Assembly: GCA_963575645.1 (NCBI GenBank)
Contig: OY754465.1
Location: 37,211,501 to 37,275,500 of the forward strand
Source: Xanthostigma xanthostigma
Taxonomy: Eukaryota > Arthropoda > Insecta > Raphidioptera > Raphidiidae
Direction: 5' to 3'
Length of the DNA: 64,000 bases
Shown here in pieces: positions 1-11,320 of the stretch. A model generated the notes under the pieces. The model saw only the letters and a program-made list of their open reading frames with translations. It was not told the origin of the DNA and did no database searches. The translations under genes were made by a program, and so were the position numbers. Each line of letters opens with the position of its first letter. Positions within the stretch are counted from its first letter, which is position 1.

Positions 1-1250
1 ATTTTGAAAAATTTTGGAAACTTGTATTTTTGAGATTTCTCAAAATGTATTGGGCAGAATCATTCCACATTTTCAGGAAATCTAAGTTCAGCAAGGTCAC
101 GTCAGATACGGCAAACCGCGTTTCAATCTGACACTCCGTTCAAAAGATATGTATGAGGTTTACATACATACATATTACATACACACACCAACACACAGAC
201 ACACATACAGCCCTACGGACATCATCGCCAAAATAGTCAGAATAGTTTCCTAGAACCTCAAAACGTCGAGATCTGACGAAAACTCGATTTTCGAAAATCG
301 GGGTGAAAACAACTTCCCGATTTTTTTGAAAAAAAAATATTTTTTTTTTATAGCGGGATGATAAAAAATATGTGGGACTCCAGGGAAGCCGTGTGGTCGG
401 TCATTAATGTTACTTGGCGACAAAGTTATTTACGATCTCGGCTGTGAATGGCCCTATAGTACGTCGAACTGTCTCTGTTAAATAAAAAAAAATAAACAAA
501 CAAAAATTCACGACATTTATATGTCAAGTAAATAGCACATAATTTAGCGAGCGTTGGCCAGTTAAAGCATTGGAATTTTGGTCATCACACACACGACATG
601 GCATACGTTTGAAAAACTAATAATGATGTTAACCATGCCATCTATAGTTGTCAGTTGCAGGATTTAGAGAATTATAGCGTTTTTAATCTTTTCCCTACCT
701 ATACCTATTGCATATGAAGAAATCAGTACCTTATTTGTGTAGTAAATCGTAATTTGGTATTTTTTGATAATAAATTCTTCTTATCTATTTCTTTACCGCA
801 TTGGTGCGTAATGGGTCACTTTACATACACATTATACACTCATCTTAAGCAGTAATTTATAGAGGGTAGTGCAAAAATTATTATTAGGTTTTTTCTTTTT
901 TATAAATATTAAATACACGTTTCCAGTTAAAAAATTATGAATAAGAATTATACACTTCAGACTTGATAAGTTAATGACAGTAATTATACAGAGCATGATT
1001 AATTAAGTTATAAAAAATATGTGAAATAAATGTGGTTAAGATATTTTATGACATCATCCAGTTTTGTCCACAAACATATTATCAATATAAGTAACAGTTT
1101 ATTAATAAATATCAAACATATTTCATTTTAAAATGTTTAAATAAAAGAAAAATTATAATATTGGAATTTGTTCTTGTATTAATTTAATTTGAACAATGTT
1201 ATTACAACGATCCATTTACGTAATAACAAAAACACTTGGATATAAATTCG
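1..1250. other. non-coding left edge
   Basis: No coding signal was recognised. The stretch holds a dispersed repeat at about 230-345, a LINE-like A-rich tail near 478-505 and poly-T runs. The part below 1251 would lie downstream of the candidate minus-strand gene. Confidence 0.5.
230..345 (+). repeat. dispersed repeat, copy 1
   Basis: Contains the ordered words cgagatctg, aaaatcgg and acttcccg. The same words in the same order and spacing recur at 9885-9985. Many insect genomes carry a similar tract; the family was not identified. Confidence 0.5.
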
Positions 1251-1256
1251 TTTATT
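1251..1256 (-). terminator. candidate poly(A) signal
   Basis: AATAAA on the minus strand, 26 bases past the stop codon of the candidate orphan gene whose last exon is 1282-1307. It supports that exon being terminal. Confidence 0.4.
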
Positions 1257-1281
1257 TTCGTAATTATTTTTTTTTTCCATT

Positions 1282-1307
1282 TTACGCATCCTGAAGAAAT
1301 TTATCCG
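1282..1307 (-). CDS. candidate orphan gene, exon 5 (terminal)
   Basis: A 26-base exon follows a pyrimidine-rich acceptor (ttcttttcttgttcattag read on the minus strand). It accepts the single leftover base of the exon at 1534-1610, encodes the end ADKFLQDA and stops with TAA. An AATAAA lies 26 bases on. Seen directly: splice signal, phase, stop, poly(A) signal. Inferred: that this is one gene with the four exons upstream. The product is not recognised. Confidence 0.4.
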
Positions 1308-1533
1308 CTAATGAACAAGAAAAGAACGGCATTGTGTTTATAAAAAAAACCATTACGAGGAAGAAAACTTCAATATTGTAAGACATATATTTAATTACTT
1401 TTTTTTTTTTTTTTTTTTTTTATATATTATATTTGTACGATCCACAATAATGATCAATACAATATATTGAATTATATAATAGTTCGTACGTAACGTTAAC
1501 ATACCATATGAGTTAATACACATACTATTTTAC

Positions 1534-1610
1534 CGGATTTGTCAGGATCCGCAGCGTATGTCAGAACGTGAGGTACATCGGGTCGGATTCCAGTGGACAT
1601 CAACATGTTC
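1534..1610 (-). CDS. candidate orphan gene, exon 4
   Basis: A 77-base exon lies between a cag acceptor and a gtaaaa donor. Only one frame is open throughout, taking one base to complete the previous codon and leaving one base. The reading NMLMSTGIRPDVPHVLTYAA and onward has a natural amino-acid mix and GC-richer codons than its surroundings. Phase agrees with the exons at 2779-2803 and 1282-1307. The acceptor has a weak pyrimidine tract. The family is not recognised. Confidence 0.42.
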
Positions 1611-1794
1611 CTGTCATGAAACGTATATGAGTATTCATAGATTCAAACTACGCATCACATCATCATAATTTATAGTACATTATATCATCATATTAAGTTA
1701 TAGTTAGTCAATCAACTATTCTCATCACTCCATGCCCAATCACAACACAATCATACTCATCACATTCATCAGTGGTCTCGCACAAACCACCATC

Positions 1795-2034
1795 CTTTTC
1801 AACTCTGAGACAGCCATTGCATGTCGGCAGAATTGAGGTCTCTTTCAACCCCAAAATAATGGTTGGAAAAACCATGATGAATATCCTTTTTACTCTGAGA
1901 CAGTTACACCTATCGGCAGAGTGAGGTCTCTTTCAACCCAAAACAATGGTCTTGACAACGACCATTGTAAATATCCTTTTAACTCTGAGACAGTCACACC
2001 TATCGGCAGAGTAAGGCCTCTTTCAACCCCAAAA
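1795..2034 (+). repeat. 90-bp tandem repeat, about 2.7 copies
   Basis: The word actctgagacag begins at 1802, 1892 and 1982, an exact 90-base period. Each is followed by ggcagartgaggtctctttcaaccc or a close variant (split here only by small changes). Confidence 0.85.
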
Positions 2035-2040
2035 TATCAC

Positions 2041-2210
2041 ACCCTGTGATCTTCACATTATCAACAAAATGTGGCACAACAACATTTATGGTCACACCAT
2101 AACATCACGCACAAGCCGTGATTTCAACTCAAAACGTCACATACAGTGATCTACACATTATCAACATAATGTGGCACAACCCTTTATGGTCACAACATAA
2201 CATCCACCTT
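2041..2210 (+). repeat. about 100-bp tandem duplication
   Basis: The segment gtgatcttcacattatcaac followed by atgtggcacaac at 2046 recurs at 2146 as gtgatctacacattatcaac. The array directly follows the 90-bp repeat. Confidence 0.7.
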
Positions 2211-2778
2211 ACGATCACAACGTAAACAAAACAACATTCATTGATCTCACCCATTATTACTGACTGTATGAAACTTCAAACTGCACTTCAGGCTCACAAC
2301 CCATTTATAGACAGCCTACATAAATAATCCATTTATGTCGGCTGCCTCCAAACTCAACAACATTTCACATTAATCTCTAAACATGAACTCTCTCAACTTT
2401 TCACATCCCCGATCTTCGACAGCCAACCTATATAGAAATCCATCTATAACAGTTCTCTAATCAATACAGGCATAAACAAAGTAACTCTACTGAAGTACTT
2501 TCAATTTCAGTCAGTAACCACAAACATACAGCATTCAGTTAGTACCTACTTTGGTCTTCAAACCATCCAACAGTAATTCAGCCATAATCACACAAACATC
2601 ACTCAACCCTGATATCACCATAATACATAGTTCCATGATCATTATTATAGTACATACGTAATCAATACTCAATATATTCACACTCGTGAACCTCTTTAAT
2701 CTATGAAAATACTCAGCAGGTTGAAAACCTATACGAATCTATTAAATACTCAGTAGGAAAACCCAGTAGGGCACCTAC

Positions 2779-2803
2779 CTTTGCGTCTGGAAATGCTGGC
2801 ACA
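2779..2803 (-). CDS. candidate orphan gene, exon 3
   Basis: A 25-base micro-exon lies between an acceptor ending in gtgatag and a strong gtaggt donor after CGCAAAG. It takes two bases and leaves two, which joins the phases of the exon at 3869-3934 (leaves one) and the exon at 1534-1610 (needs two). In that frame it reads CQHFQTQ between split codons. The exon is too short to stand on its own; the phase agreement on both sides is the evidence. Confidence 0.38.
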
Positions 2804-3182
2804 CTATCACAATATGATTTACACAAATTAATTGCAATTATTATTAAAATATAACACATTTTCAATAGAAGGATATTCAAAGACAAGTACATTACAATCA
2901 CTGTTTATTCATAGAAGATTACCACTGAAATGGTTCATCCTACAGAATCTTTGTTAACTTCCACCCACTATGAAGTGGTTCTAATTTATTAGTTACGGCT
3001 TTCGTGCGACCAAATGCAAGGCCCTGTCTTATATCTCTCAACGAGTGTCCTTATTTTATCTATAGTTTGCTATTTTAACATCTCTGTTGGTGAGAATATA
3101 ATATTTTTAAGTAAAATATCAACTTTACAAACACCCAAAAATAATATTTCTTACAATATCCAAAAAAACTTTATCATAACCA

Positions 3183-3211
3183 GTAAGGAAAGAGAGAGAG
3201 AAAGAGAGAGA
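3183..3211 (+). repeat. GA-rich simple repeat
   Basis: A run of aagagagagagaaagagagag type sequence lies in otherwise AT-rich DNA. Confidence 0.8.
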
Positions 3212-3868
3212 TTAATTGTAGATTTAATTAATTTAAATAAATCTCTGCAATTAACCTTCGCACGTAGGTACTTGTATATCAACAAAAAAATAATAAAATT
3301 GTTATTTTCCTGAAGTTTTGCGCTGTTCCACCAATACAAATAGATAGAATCGTAACGTTGTCTATAATTGTCAGTTCATGGGATATACATAGAACGAAGT
3401 AGCTATATTCCCATAATTTTTGTCTGTATGCTTTGTCTGTTTGTTCCGATAACTCAAAAAAAAAAAAAACTATCGGTTTAATGAACTTCCACTTTACTGT
3501 GAGTTATACATCGGGGAATAAGACCGGCTGTAATATTATTGCTCTAAATGGAGCTGAGGAATAATAAAAAAACAGAGAGTAACAGAAGCCAGGTTAAAGG
3601 AGAGTCATTAACATTCGAAAATTTCAAATCAACACTCAAAATCAGAGCTCCCAGTGAAGGTTGCTTCTGCACTTCCAAACACTTGTCAGTTTTGTTTTGA
3701 ATCGAAGACCAACAAAACATAACGAATGATGAAGCCGCAAAATCTTATTACAGATATAAAACAAATTAAAGCCAAAAAATGAGAAAAAAAGCGATTATCC
3801 AATAAATGCCGCAGTGTCGCCCACAATAAAAATTAATACCTAAGAAAATAACATTTATCTACACTTAC

Positions 3869-3934
3869 CATTCATGATTATATCACAAAAAGACGCCCAG
3901 TTTCTGTCAAGGTCTGGTATATTAAAAAGAAAAC
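3869..3934 (-). CDS. candidate orphan gene, exon 2
   Basis: A 66-base exon follows a good acceptor (ggtgtttttatcgtag on the minus strand) and precedes a consensus donor, ATG AAT G then gtaagt. The only frame open along its whole length reads FLFNIPDLDRNWASFCDIIM plus N, taking two bases and leaving one. Joined to the start exon at 36615-36627 it begins MDDLGFLFN. Further in-phase exons between the two could exist and would not be noticed. Function unknown. Confidence 0.45.
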
Positions 3935-5139
3935 CTACGATAAAAACACCAACGCGCTTTTTAACTGAAAAACGCAAATATTTACCGTCAACAAAATTAA
4001 AACATTCGATATAAACCATGCATCAGGCGTGGTGAGCGTCTAAAAACGGAAACCCGCACACACATGGAAATTATCAGTCACAAAACAAAAAAACAACTAT
4101 CTAACTATAGAGAGAGGTTTAATAACAAATCGCCAGCCCACATTAACTTTTGTAACGAGACAAACTTCAATAAAAACTCTATTAATTAATTTGACCGAGA
4201 CGAATGTGTCAAAGAATAAATAAAAAGAGTAATAAGAGATTCCAGAGCCGCGAGTATGCAATACGAGCGGAGCACGAAGATACGCGAATAACTTTGCCTT
4301 ATGCACTTAACTATTGTAATATAAATGTTTGTCTACACGCGACCGTATTACGTTAATTTATCGCTGTTTCATCTCAGTAAAAATTTCATCTCGTCTCAAT
4401 TCAACCTTTCCCAGAAATAATTGGCAAAAAGTCGTTAAATAAGCGCTTACTGCGGGATTTCATTTTCGCTCCAGCTGCAAGATGGCTATCATGATTAAAC
4501 AAAAAAATTCGTTCGATGTCGCTAGTGACTATTTTGGCACCAATTGAAAAAGGTTTTCATAAAATTAGATTTTTTTTTAATTAATCAGTTGTTTTTTTTC
4601 ATAGAGAATATTATACCATTAGACTTAATTACATCGGCGTTAAAAAGAATCTCTGAAAATTTAATAACATATCTCTGCAAGGAAAAGTTGTGAGTTTTAA
4701 TATCATCAAAAAAATCTAAATTGTCTGAACTGATCGACCTAAACAATCCACAAACATTACACGGATTATTGCAGTTAAAAATTTGCTATTTTTAGAAAAA
4801 CAATTTGGTTTACATTCATATTTGAAAATGTAAAGCCACAAGAAAAGAAAAGAATTATTTTATAATTTTATAACAACGTAAGTACGGTTCTTGTAACATA
4901 GGTATGTAACTTTTTTTAATATCTCATTTTCTATTTTTGATGTGTGAGAATCTTTACTATCCCTCAATTTCTGTTAGAGTGACTCGAAGAAATATCGCGA
5001 AAGTTATGCAAAATTCAACTGTGAGCTACATTCACCAGCTCCTTGGCCGTATCTGATTAAAAATAATATGGACGTTTGCTGGAGCTCATTCAAACCAACA
5101 CAATTTATAATTTATGTATAGCTAGGACGTAAATGCAGA
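3935..5139. other. no recognised gene
   Basis: AT-rich, and intronic if the candidate minus-strand gene is real. A possible plus-strand open segment at 4980-5105 (SDSKKYRESY then AKFNCELHSP) follows an acceptor-like tttctgttag. No fitting donor was found, so it is not called. Confidence 0.3.
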
Positions 5140-5445
5140 ATTTATTTACGAAGTGTGACATTAAGTTTAAACAGAAGACTAGCGAGTTATAAGAAGTATA
5201 TACTATATATTTATATTGGAATCTATTATTTTAGATTGTTTGCGAAGACAACGCCTACTTTGCTGTCTCTGTAACTCATGTGGTTCTAAATGGCAACTGA
5301 GAGGGAAATTACTATTGAATAGTAAAATAGTATTTCTTTTGTTTTACTGCTAAATGGGTCATTTCACTATTGACAATTGATATACAGGTATGAAAAGAAG
5401 CTATTTTATACGGGCTCGTGCAAAAATGAACAGATACATTTATCT
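5140..5445 (+). mobile_element. MITE family A, copy 1
   Basis: One of several copies of a non-autonomous element of roughly 350-400 bp. It carries the shared words gcctactttgctgtctctgt, aaatggcaactgagagggaaa and the terminal ctcgtgcaaaaatg. Other copies lie at 6465-6805, 15665-16065, 18490-18590 (minus), 19200-19285 and 24915-25570. The ends look like inverted TTTTTGCACGAG. No coding capacity. Confidence 0.6.
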
Positions 5446-6049
5446 TTGAAAGATATCAGCAACTCTGTATGCTCTTTAACGTTGCATGGCGACTCTATAC
5501 TGTGCGATCGGCGAAAGAAGACCGGTGGGGAAAGGGCAAGAAGTCGTTGATGTGTTCCCAAATTATCGGAATTCATAGGCGGCGCATAGCAAGGCATGCA
5601 AACAATGTATAGCTTTAAATTTTAAGGCATTATTTTGAGCCTCTAACTCGCACATTTTAATTACATTCGCTATGAGCTCCCTAGCGCCACTTCTAACTGT
5701 TTTTCCCTTTTTACTTTCCATTTTGATGATATTCAGACAACACCCCTCAACTTAGTCCGTGAACGCACACCTATGTACTGTCTGGTGTATGATTTTTTTG
5801 TACTGTTAGCAAGTGTCGCTGTGTAGTCGTACAGCTATGGCAATAGTACAATTATCGCGATACGACAATTGCGACACGTTTGGTCGACTGGACTCCCTTA
5901 TTGCATAGAAGCGGTTCCAGGATCATTACCTTTTACTAATATAAAATACATGTGCGCTCTTCTGCAATAAGGTCATAGGACTACATTCCATAGACCGGTC
6001 TTCTTTTAAAAATCCAACAGTACCTACTCCTTTTTGTTTATTATTGCAG
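5446..6049. other. no recognised gene
   Basis: Slightly GC-richer than the surroundings, with an 80-base open stretch on the plus strand near 5450-5545. No splice-compatible exon could be confirmed. It lies upstream of the plus-strand terminal exon, so a missing exon of that gene may be here. Confidence 0.25.
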
Positions 6050-6260
6050 ACTGACTACAGTGCCGTGTAGACCGATGCCGTGTAGACCGACCCATAGAAT
6101 GTTACCGCAAAACAAGTTTAAGGGTGACGTCACGATGTACAACGACGCGCCGGTTGTGACATCACGCAAAGACAACACATGGAAGTTCCGGGAAAGATTG
6201 TCGCCGCACGAAACGATATATATTTGTCCGATTACTCACAGGCATTTTCAGCCGATCTAA
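6050..6260 (+). CDS. terminal exon of an unrecognised plus-strand gene
   Basis: A strong acceptor (tttttgtttattattgcag) opens an exon that takes one base and then reads 69 sense codons to TAA. Codon third positions are much richer in G/C than the surrounding DNA, for example in TACAACGACGCGCCGGTTGTG. An AATAAA follows 12 bases after the stop. The protein has a repeated PCRPMPCRP start and ends WKFRERLSPHETIYICPITH plus RHFQPI. Many Y, P, H and R residues recall small axonemal proteins, but that is a loose impression. Upstream exons were not found. The exon lies antisense inside the long intron of the candidate minus-strand gene. Confidence 0.5.
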
Positions 6261-6272
6261 AAAACCAAATGG

Positions 6273-6278
6273 AATAAA
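6273..6278 (+). terminator. candidate poly(A) signal
   Basis: AATAAA, 12 bases after the stop codon of the exon at 6050-6260, in ggaataaaca. Confidence 0.45.
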
Positions 6279-8040
6279 CAATACTCGAAAGTATGGACGG
6301 ATAAGTATTAAGCGGACAATGCCCAAAAATAGTTATATGAATTATTTTAATATGATAAGTCAGACCGTTCTGTTTGCTATCGGAAAAGAGAAGAATCTCG
6401 AATTTTACTTTTTTTGCACTTGCTGAATTGTTCATTATGTATCTATAGATTGTAATACATTATTTTATGCACAAGCTGCGACATTATGTTAACACGAGCG
6501 ACCAGCGAGTTTTAACAGTCACGCGAATCATAAAAGCATTACAATCGAGATACATTGGTACTACATTTTCTGCACGTACCTCCTACCTATAAAATAGCTG
6601 ATTTTCACTTCATAATAAGTATATATTTATATATCTGACACATCAGATTTGGTCATGTTGTAATCTATTTGGATTGTTGACGAACCCTACACCTACTTTG
6701 TTGTCTCTGTTGTTCGTATGGTTTTAAATAGCAACTGAGTGAGAAATTATTATTGGGTTGGTAAAGTCGCACTTCTTTTATTTTACTTTACGCACTAGTG
6801 TTTAAAAAGATTCGCATCTGTAAATTTGTTTTCCAATTTATTACGTGCGGCTTTAATGATAACATTTCCTAAGGCTCTAATAGCGTTAATCCAAAAGGTT
6901 GAACCTTATTTTGTTATTACTATTCTGCCTGTCTGTTCGTCTATCTAGCTTTCTAGCTGCTCAACAGTGATACAAAAATAAAATCGTTGGCAAATGCTTC
7001 CATTTTATAAACCAAAATTTTCCCTTTTCAAAAAGCTACAATTTAAATCGCTTCCACGCGAAACTCAACTCTGGTGCGCAAAGCGAACATCGAGAGCATA
7101 CTGATTGCGCTCTGTGCAATTGACAATTATATTAAAGTTGAGATTCGAACCTAGACAAATGCTTCTTTTTTAGTCAATTTACATTTAAGAACTATTCACA
7201 AAAATTTATTTTAAAACACTATATTATATAATAATCAACTGCCGTTTTTCTTAAACAAAAAAAATATCTTCTTACCAATTTATGTTGATTCATATATTTA
7301 CACTTTGAGCGTATAAAATATCAATTTAATATTGCGTCTATTTTTTTATTTTAAAATTTTTCTAAAAGAATTTTTTTAAACTCCCTGTACTTCGGTGCGG
7401 AAGTATTTCAAATATATACTGAAAATAATGAATTGGTACTTGCAGTTAATTTTCAGAATTCAAAAAATAAAACAAAATTCCTGCCACCAGATGTAAACAT
7501 TATTACATTCCTGCTGAGATGAAGGCTCCTGCTAGCGCTACAGTCTGCAACTGAATTAATGGTGCTGACCTCAAGCGTCGCAACGACAAACTAACACCAC
7601 ATCGGCGATAATCACAATTTCTACAAACTTAAAAACATAATTTATCTGTTCAGTCCATAGAGAAGAGAGGTCAGTCAGAGCTGTCGCGATGCACATCATA
7701 TATTCAAACGAAAAATTTCAACCAATCTTATTTTCCACACAGTCGTAGACAAAAGTATAGCGTAATAATAATAATAAATTAATAATAATTTTTGTAAGAG
7801 ACTGTACCCGACACATTTAAGCTTTAATATACAATACAAATATTAATTACAATTGCAAGTACCTACAATAAAAATATTTAAGCTTTTTGTCAAAAAATGT
7901 ATAATTTTTGAATTTTAAATTCATTAGTTTTCAAGAAATATATTATTAAGAACCGTTTTCGAGATATTTTGGAAAATGTATAGATACTCGTTTTCTTTAT
8001 ACGTGATATACCTCCTAATTATATTAAATATATTTTTCGA
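6279..8040. other. no recognised gene
   Basis: AT-rich. It contains MITE family A copy 2 at 6465-6805 and otherwise nothing identifiable. Confidence 0.4.
6465..6805 (+). mobile_element. MITE family A, copy 2
   Basis: Starts atgcacaagctgcgacatta and carries the family words gcacgtacctcctacctata, tagctgattttcacttcata and tactttacgcactagtg. The 3' end seems truncated compared with the copies at 15665 and 24915. Confidence 0.6.
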
Positions 8041-8351
8041 TCTCCCCTCTCCCCTTAGTGAGATGTGAGATTTTTCTCGACAACCCCCCCCTAATCTCAC
8101 GTGAGATTTTTCAGACTTATTATTAACATATTATTAACCGCCATAAATATTATTGCATAAATGATTTAACCATATTTTAGTGGAAAAACGTTTTTTACTT
8201 AATTTAACCTAGTTTCTCGCAGTTTTACAGTTCCTTGCGGAAAAAAAATTACTTTCAATTTGCCGAGACCCCCCTCTCCCCCACGTGAGATTGGGTGAGG
8301 TTTGGCTCCCCCCCCCCAAACGTCCCACGTAATTTGTAAACGCCCCCTAAC
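8041..8351. repeat. C-rich repeat-derived tract
   Basis: Two blocks of C-rich sequence, each next to a gtgagat word (near 8045-8110 and 8265-8300), end in cacgtaatttgtaaacgccc. It looks like part of a dispersed element; ends were not defined. Confidence 0.35.
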
Positions 8352-8584
8352 AGCACCGGTATCGTTGCTAGTTACATTTCTAAAGTAGTGACAATTCTAT
8401 ATAATTCTCTAGTTATTCCAAAAAATATAAAAATCGATTAAGTGGAAGTCACTGAAAAATCTCCGAAAAAACAAATGTGGAAACCGGTTGACTTGTGACC
8501 TGTGGGCCAACCCTAAAACCCCGCTATGTGTTAAAAATGAAACAATAAATAATAGTACTATTGTGTTTATGTGTTTATAATAAG

Positions 8585-8931
8585 CTAGCGGTCCCGCCCG
8601 GTTTCACGCGGGTGCAAAAGAACGAATGGGGGGGGGACATGAGTACGCTCGTTCATCCTAGTTTACCGAGATGAATGTTGTGTTCAAATTTCATGATGAT
8701 CGGAGTTACCGTTCAAAAGTTTTTGTCGGACGGACAAATTTTGAGTTACATTTTGCAACATTTTTCATTGATGCTCCGCTCCTATTGGTCGTGGCGTGAT
8801 ATTATATAGCCTATAGCCTTCCTCGATAAATGGACTATCCAACAAAAAAAAATCAATTCGAACCAGTAGTTCCTAAGATTAGCGCGTTCAACCAAACAAA
8901 CAAACTCTTCAGCTTTATATATTAGTATAGA
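8585..8931 (-). mobile_element. Helitron-like element, family H2
   Basis: Read on the minus strand it starts TCTATACTAATATATAAAGC and ends in a GC-rich hairpin-like accctgcg/cgggcggg stretch followed by CTAG. This matches the 5'-TC and 3'-hairpin-CTRR plan of Helitrons. Related sequence occurs at 43363-43550 (plus) and 34441-34798 (minus). No Rep/helicase coding sequence, so non-autonomous. Confidence 0.6.
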
Positions 8932-9139
8932 TCAAGGAATAGGCTTTTATAGTTTTTAGAATACGTTAACAGGCTTGTATTTTTAAACTAATTTTTTAAT
9001 GTTAAAACGTCTTTAACTAGTTAAGTGCAGTGATAGCCGGCTGAACTTTCTTGTGTAATAAAGTTTAGATTTCAATCGTTATAAATAACAACGCGACTAA
9101 TAATGCGTTAACAACGGTTGAATCCATAACGGGTAGAGC

Positions 9140-9330
9140 ATGCGTATTTACGAGTGCGTCGCGCACGATTTGTTTTGCCTGTGACGTCATCGCACGAGTG
9201 TACGCGCACGCGCGTGATAGATCATAGTTATGGTTTGGCTTTGTGTAGTAAGTTAATGTTACGTGGACAATGGACATGCGCATTTAGTTAGGACGTTGAT
9301 TCGGGTGTCATTTTAAAGAACTCGCGGAGC
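9140..9330. promoter_or_regulatory. CpG-rich patch with CRE-like palindrome
   Basis: The palindrome tgacgtca (9182-9189) sits in a stretch dense in CG dinucleotides, including tacgcgcacgcgcgtg. This is unusual in such AT-rich DNA and could be a promoter or enhancer. No exon is tied to it, so the call is speculative. Confidence 0.2.
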
Positions 9331-9884
9331 ACTATACGAAGAGCTAAAGTGAGACAATAAAAATACTCGCTGAAATATAAGTGAAAATTGGTATTAAATT
9401 GAAAATTACAAAATAGTTAAATATATCATCTCATATGATTCGCAATAAAAAAACGCAGTCAGCGGTAAGAGGAATGAAATAAACCTAAAAAGTAGAAAAG
9501 GGAACGAAAAAACCCAAACGTCTACCGACCATGTGCAGGCGATACACGAAACAGTAACTCGACATTTTCACGAAAATTTACGGTGCGGGCCAAACCGCGG
9601 CTTTATTTAGTTTTTTTTTTTTAATGCACTTTTCTGATCACGTATAAGCAAATACATAAAATGGTATGCGGCAAAAACGAGATAAAATCTTATTTTTCTT
9701 TAGATAACTTTAAAACCATTTGACCGATTGACTCCAAAATCTATAATAATCAGATGTATAATAATCAGATGAATAAACCCTTTCGAACGCCGCAAACTCG
9801 ATCTCAATCGGTTGATTTGTTTTTAAGATATCCTACGACAAAAATTTGTTTACACACATACGAACGTCCATCCAAAGATGGTTA

Positions 9885-9985
9885 AGATCCCAATACGCCG
9901 AGATCTGGTGAGAATTCGTTTTTTGAAAATCGGACCGTAATTAATATAACTTCCCGTTTTTGTGAAAATTTTCAATAGCGGGAAG
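9885..9985 (+). repeat. dispersed repeat, copy 2
   Basis: Shares cgagatctg, gaaaatcgga and acttcccg, then an atagcggga ending, with the tract at 230-345. Confidence 0.5.
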
Positions 9986-10447
9986 TTAAGAAACGTCTTA
10001 TAGTCCAGTGAATAAAGAAGTTGTAGTAGAGTGCGTGAGCACGCCCCTAAGCGATTTCTTCAGAAACTTGTGCAGGGTCCTTAGGGAGTAAACATACCAA
10101 AAGTTCTGACGTTTAGGAGGTGAGCCAGAGGGAGGGGAGCACCAAGAAGGTACCACTTTTGGGGTTTCAGCTTAGGACTCAAAAACGGTACGTCGCATGG
10201 GAAAAAATTCTTATGTCAAATTAAAGCTCATAAAATTTTATACAGGTTTTGTTCTATACACTTTTTTCAAATACTCAACCGTTCTTGAGATATACGCCCC
10301 AGAAAAGTGAAAGTTTTCGAAAAAAAACTTTTACCGCATATTTTTCATCAAACATTCCTTCATGTCGTCTAAACTATTCATCTGAAAAAGAAATTTATTA
10401 AGATGGAGTTGTCGAGAATTTAATTATACCTTCAAAAATATAATATA

Positions 10448-11320
10448 CAGGGTGAGTCAGACCACCCGTATCAGTCGTTTTTTTTCGAAAACGGTTAGTC
10501 GTAGAGAGTTGTGTCAAAAATCTGTATTATAAAAGTCCTAATGAAGAATCGAATGGTGATATTTTTTCCCCCCGGAAAGGTCGGCTTCCCTGTTAGTTTG
10601 CTCCGAAATGTTCAGAACTCCGGAATGTTAAATAGCACGATAGGTTGAAAGTGGTATTGTTGAAAAGATCTTTAAAAAATAAGCAAGTTTTGTAGGACAT
10701 TTTTTTTTGTTACTGCAACCCCTGTTAAGTAATATTCGTTTGAAATTATTAAATTAACATGTAAGAAAAACAAACTTAATTTTAAAAGTTGGCATTTAAA
10801 ATCTAGTTACCTAATTAAACAATGTCACAAATGTTCAAACTGTCTTCAATTTACTTCTAAACACTGCAGAGCTCTTCTAGATAATATGTTATGAGTACCT
10901 GGAAGTATTTTCCGACAAAAAAAAAACAATTGCAATTATTGAAAACTTATTGTGACATTGTTTAATTAGGTAACTAGATTTTAAATGCCGACTTTTTGTT
11001 ATTCTGATATGTTAATTTCATAATTTCAAACGAATATTACTTAACAGGGGTTGCAGTAACAAAAAAAAATGTCCTACAAAACTTGCTTATTTTTTAAAGA
11101 TCTTTTCAACAATACCACTTTCGACCTATCGTGCTATTTAACATTCCGGAGTTCTGAACATTTCGGAGCAAACTAACAGGGAAGCCGACCTTTCCGGGGG
11201 GAAAAAATATCACCATTCGATTCTTCATTAGGGCTTTTATAATACAGATTTTTGAGACAACTCTCTACGACTAACCGTTTTCGAAAAAAACGACTGATAC
11301 GGGTGGTCTGACTCACCCTG
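10448..11320. mobile_element. inner foldback element with TATA target duplication
   Basis: Arms 10448-10830 and 10950-11320 are near-perfect inverted repeats around a loop of about 120 bases. Termini are cagggtgagtcagaccaccc and its complement. TATA is present at 10444-10447 and 11321-11324. There is no coding sequence. It is inserted in the outer foldback element and is therefore younger than it. Confidence 0.85.

Larger units (their letters stand above)
1640..2935. repeat. G-poor tract with short tandem repeats
   Basis: The plus strand is strikingly poor in G and rich in C and A for about 1.3 kb, unlike its flanks. It starts with the tandem arrays at 1795-2034 and 2041-2210 and ends near 2935. 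A similar but shorter tract lies at 49380-49560. No coding potential was seen apart from the 25-base candidate exon at 2779-2803. It could be part of a retroelement, but no ends or proteins were found. Confidence 0.45.
8932..9997. other. no recognised gene; CpG-rich patch
   Basis: Contains the CpG-rich patch at 9140-9330 and the dispersed repeat at 9885-9985. Neither an exon nor other known elements were seen. Confidence 0.35.

Noticed and set aside
4980..5105. Open plus-strand segment after tttctgttag
   Set aside because: Protein-like reading but no donor giving the right phase for the next exon.
5740..5788. Possible 48-base exon before the terminal exon at 6050
   Set aside because: The acceptor is fair, but the frames that would fit the phase of the 6050 exon contain stops, and the donor is weak.
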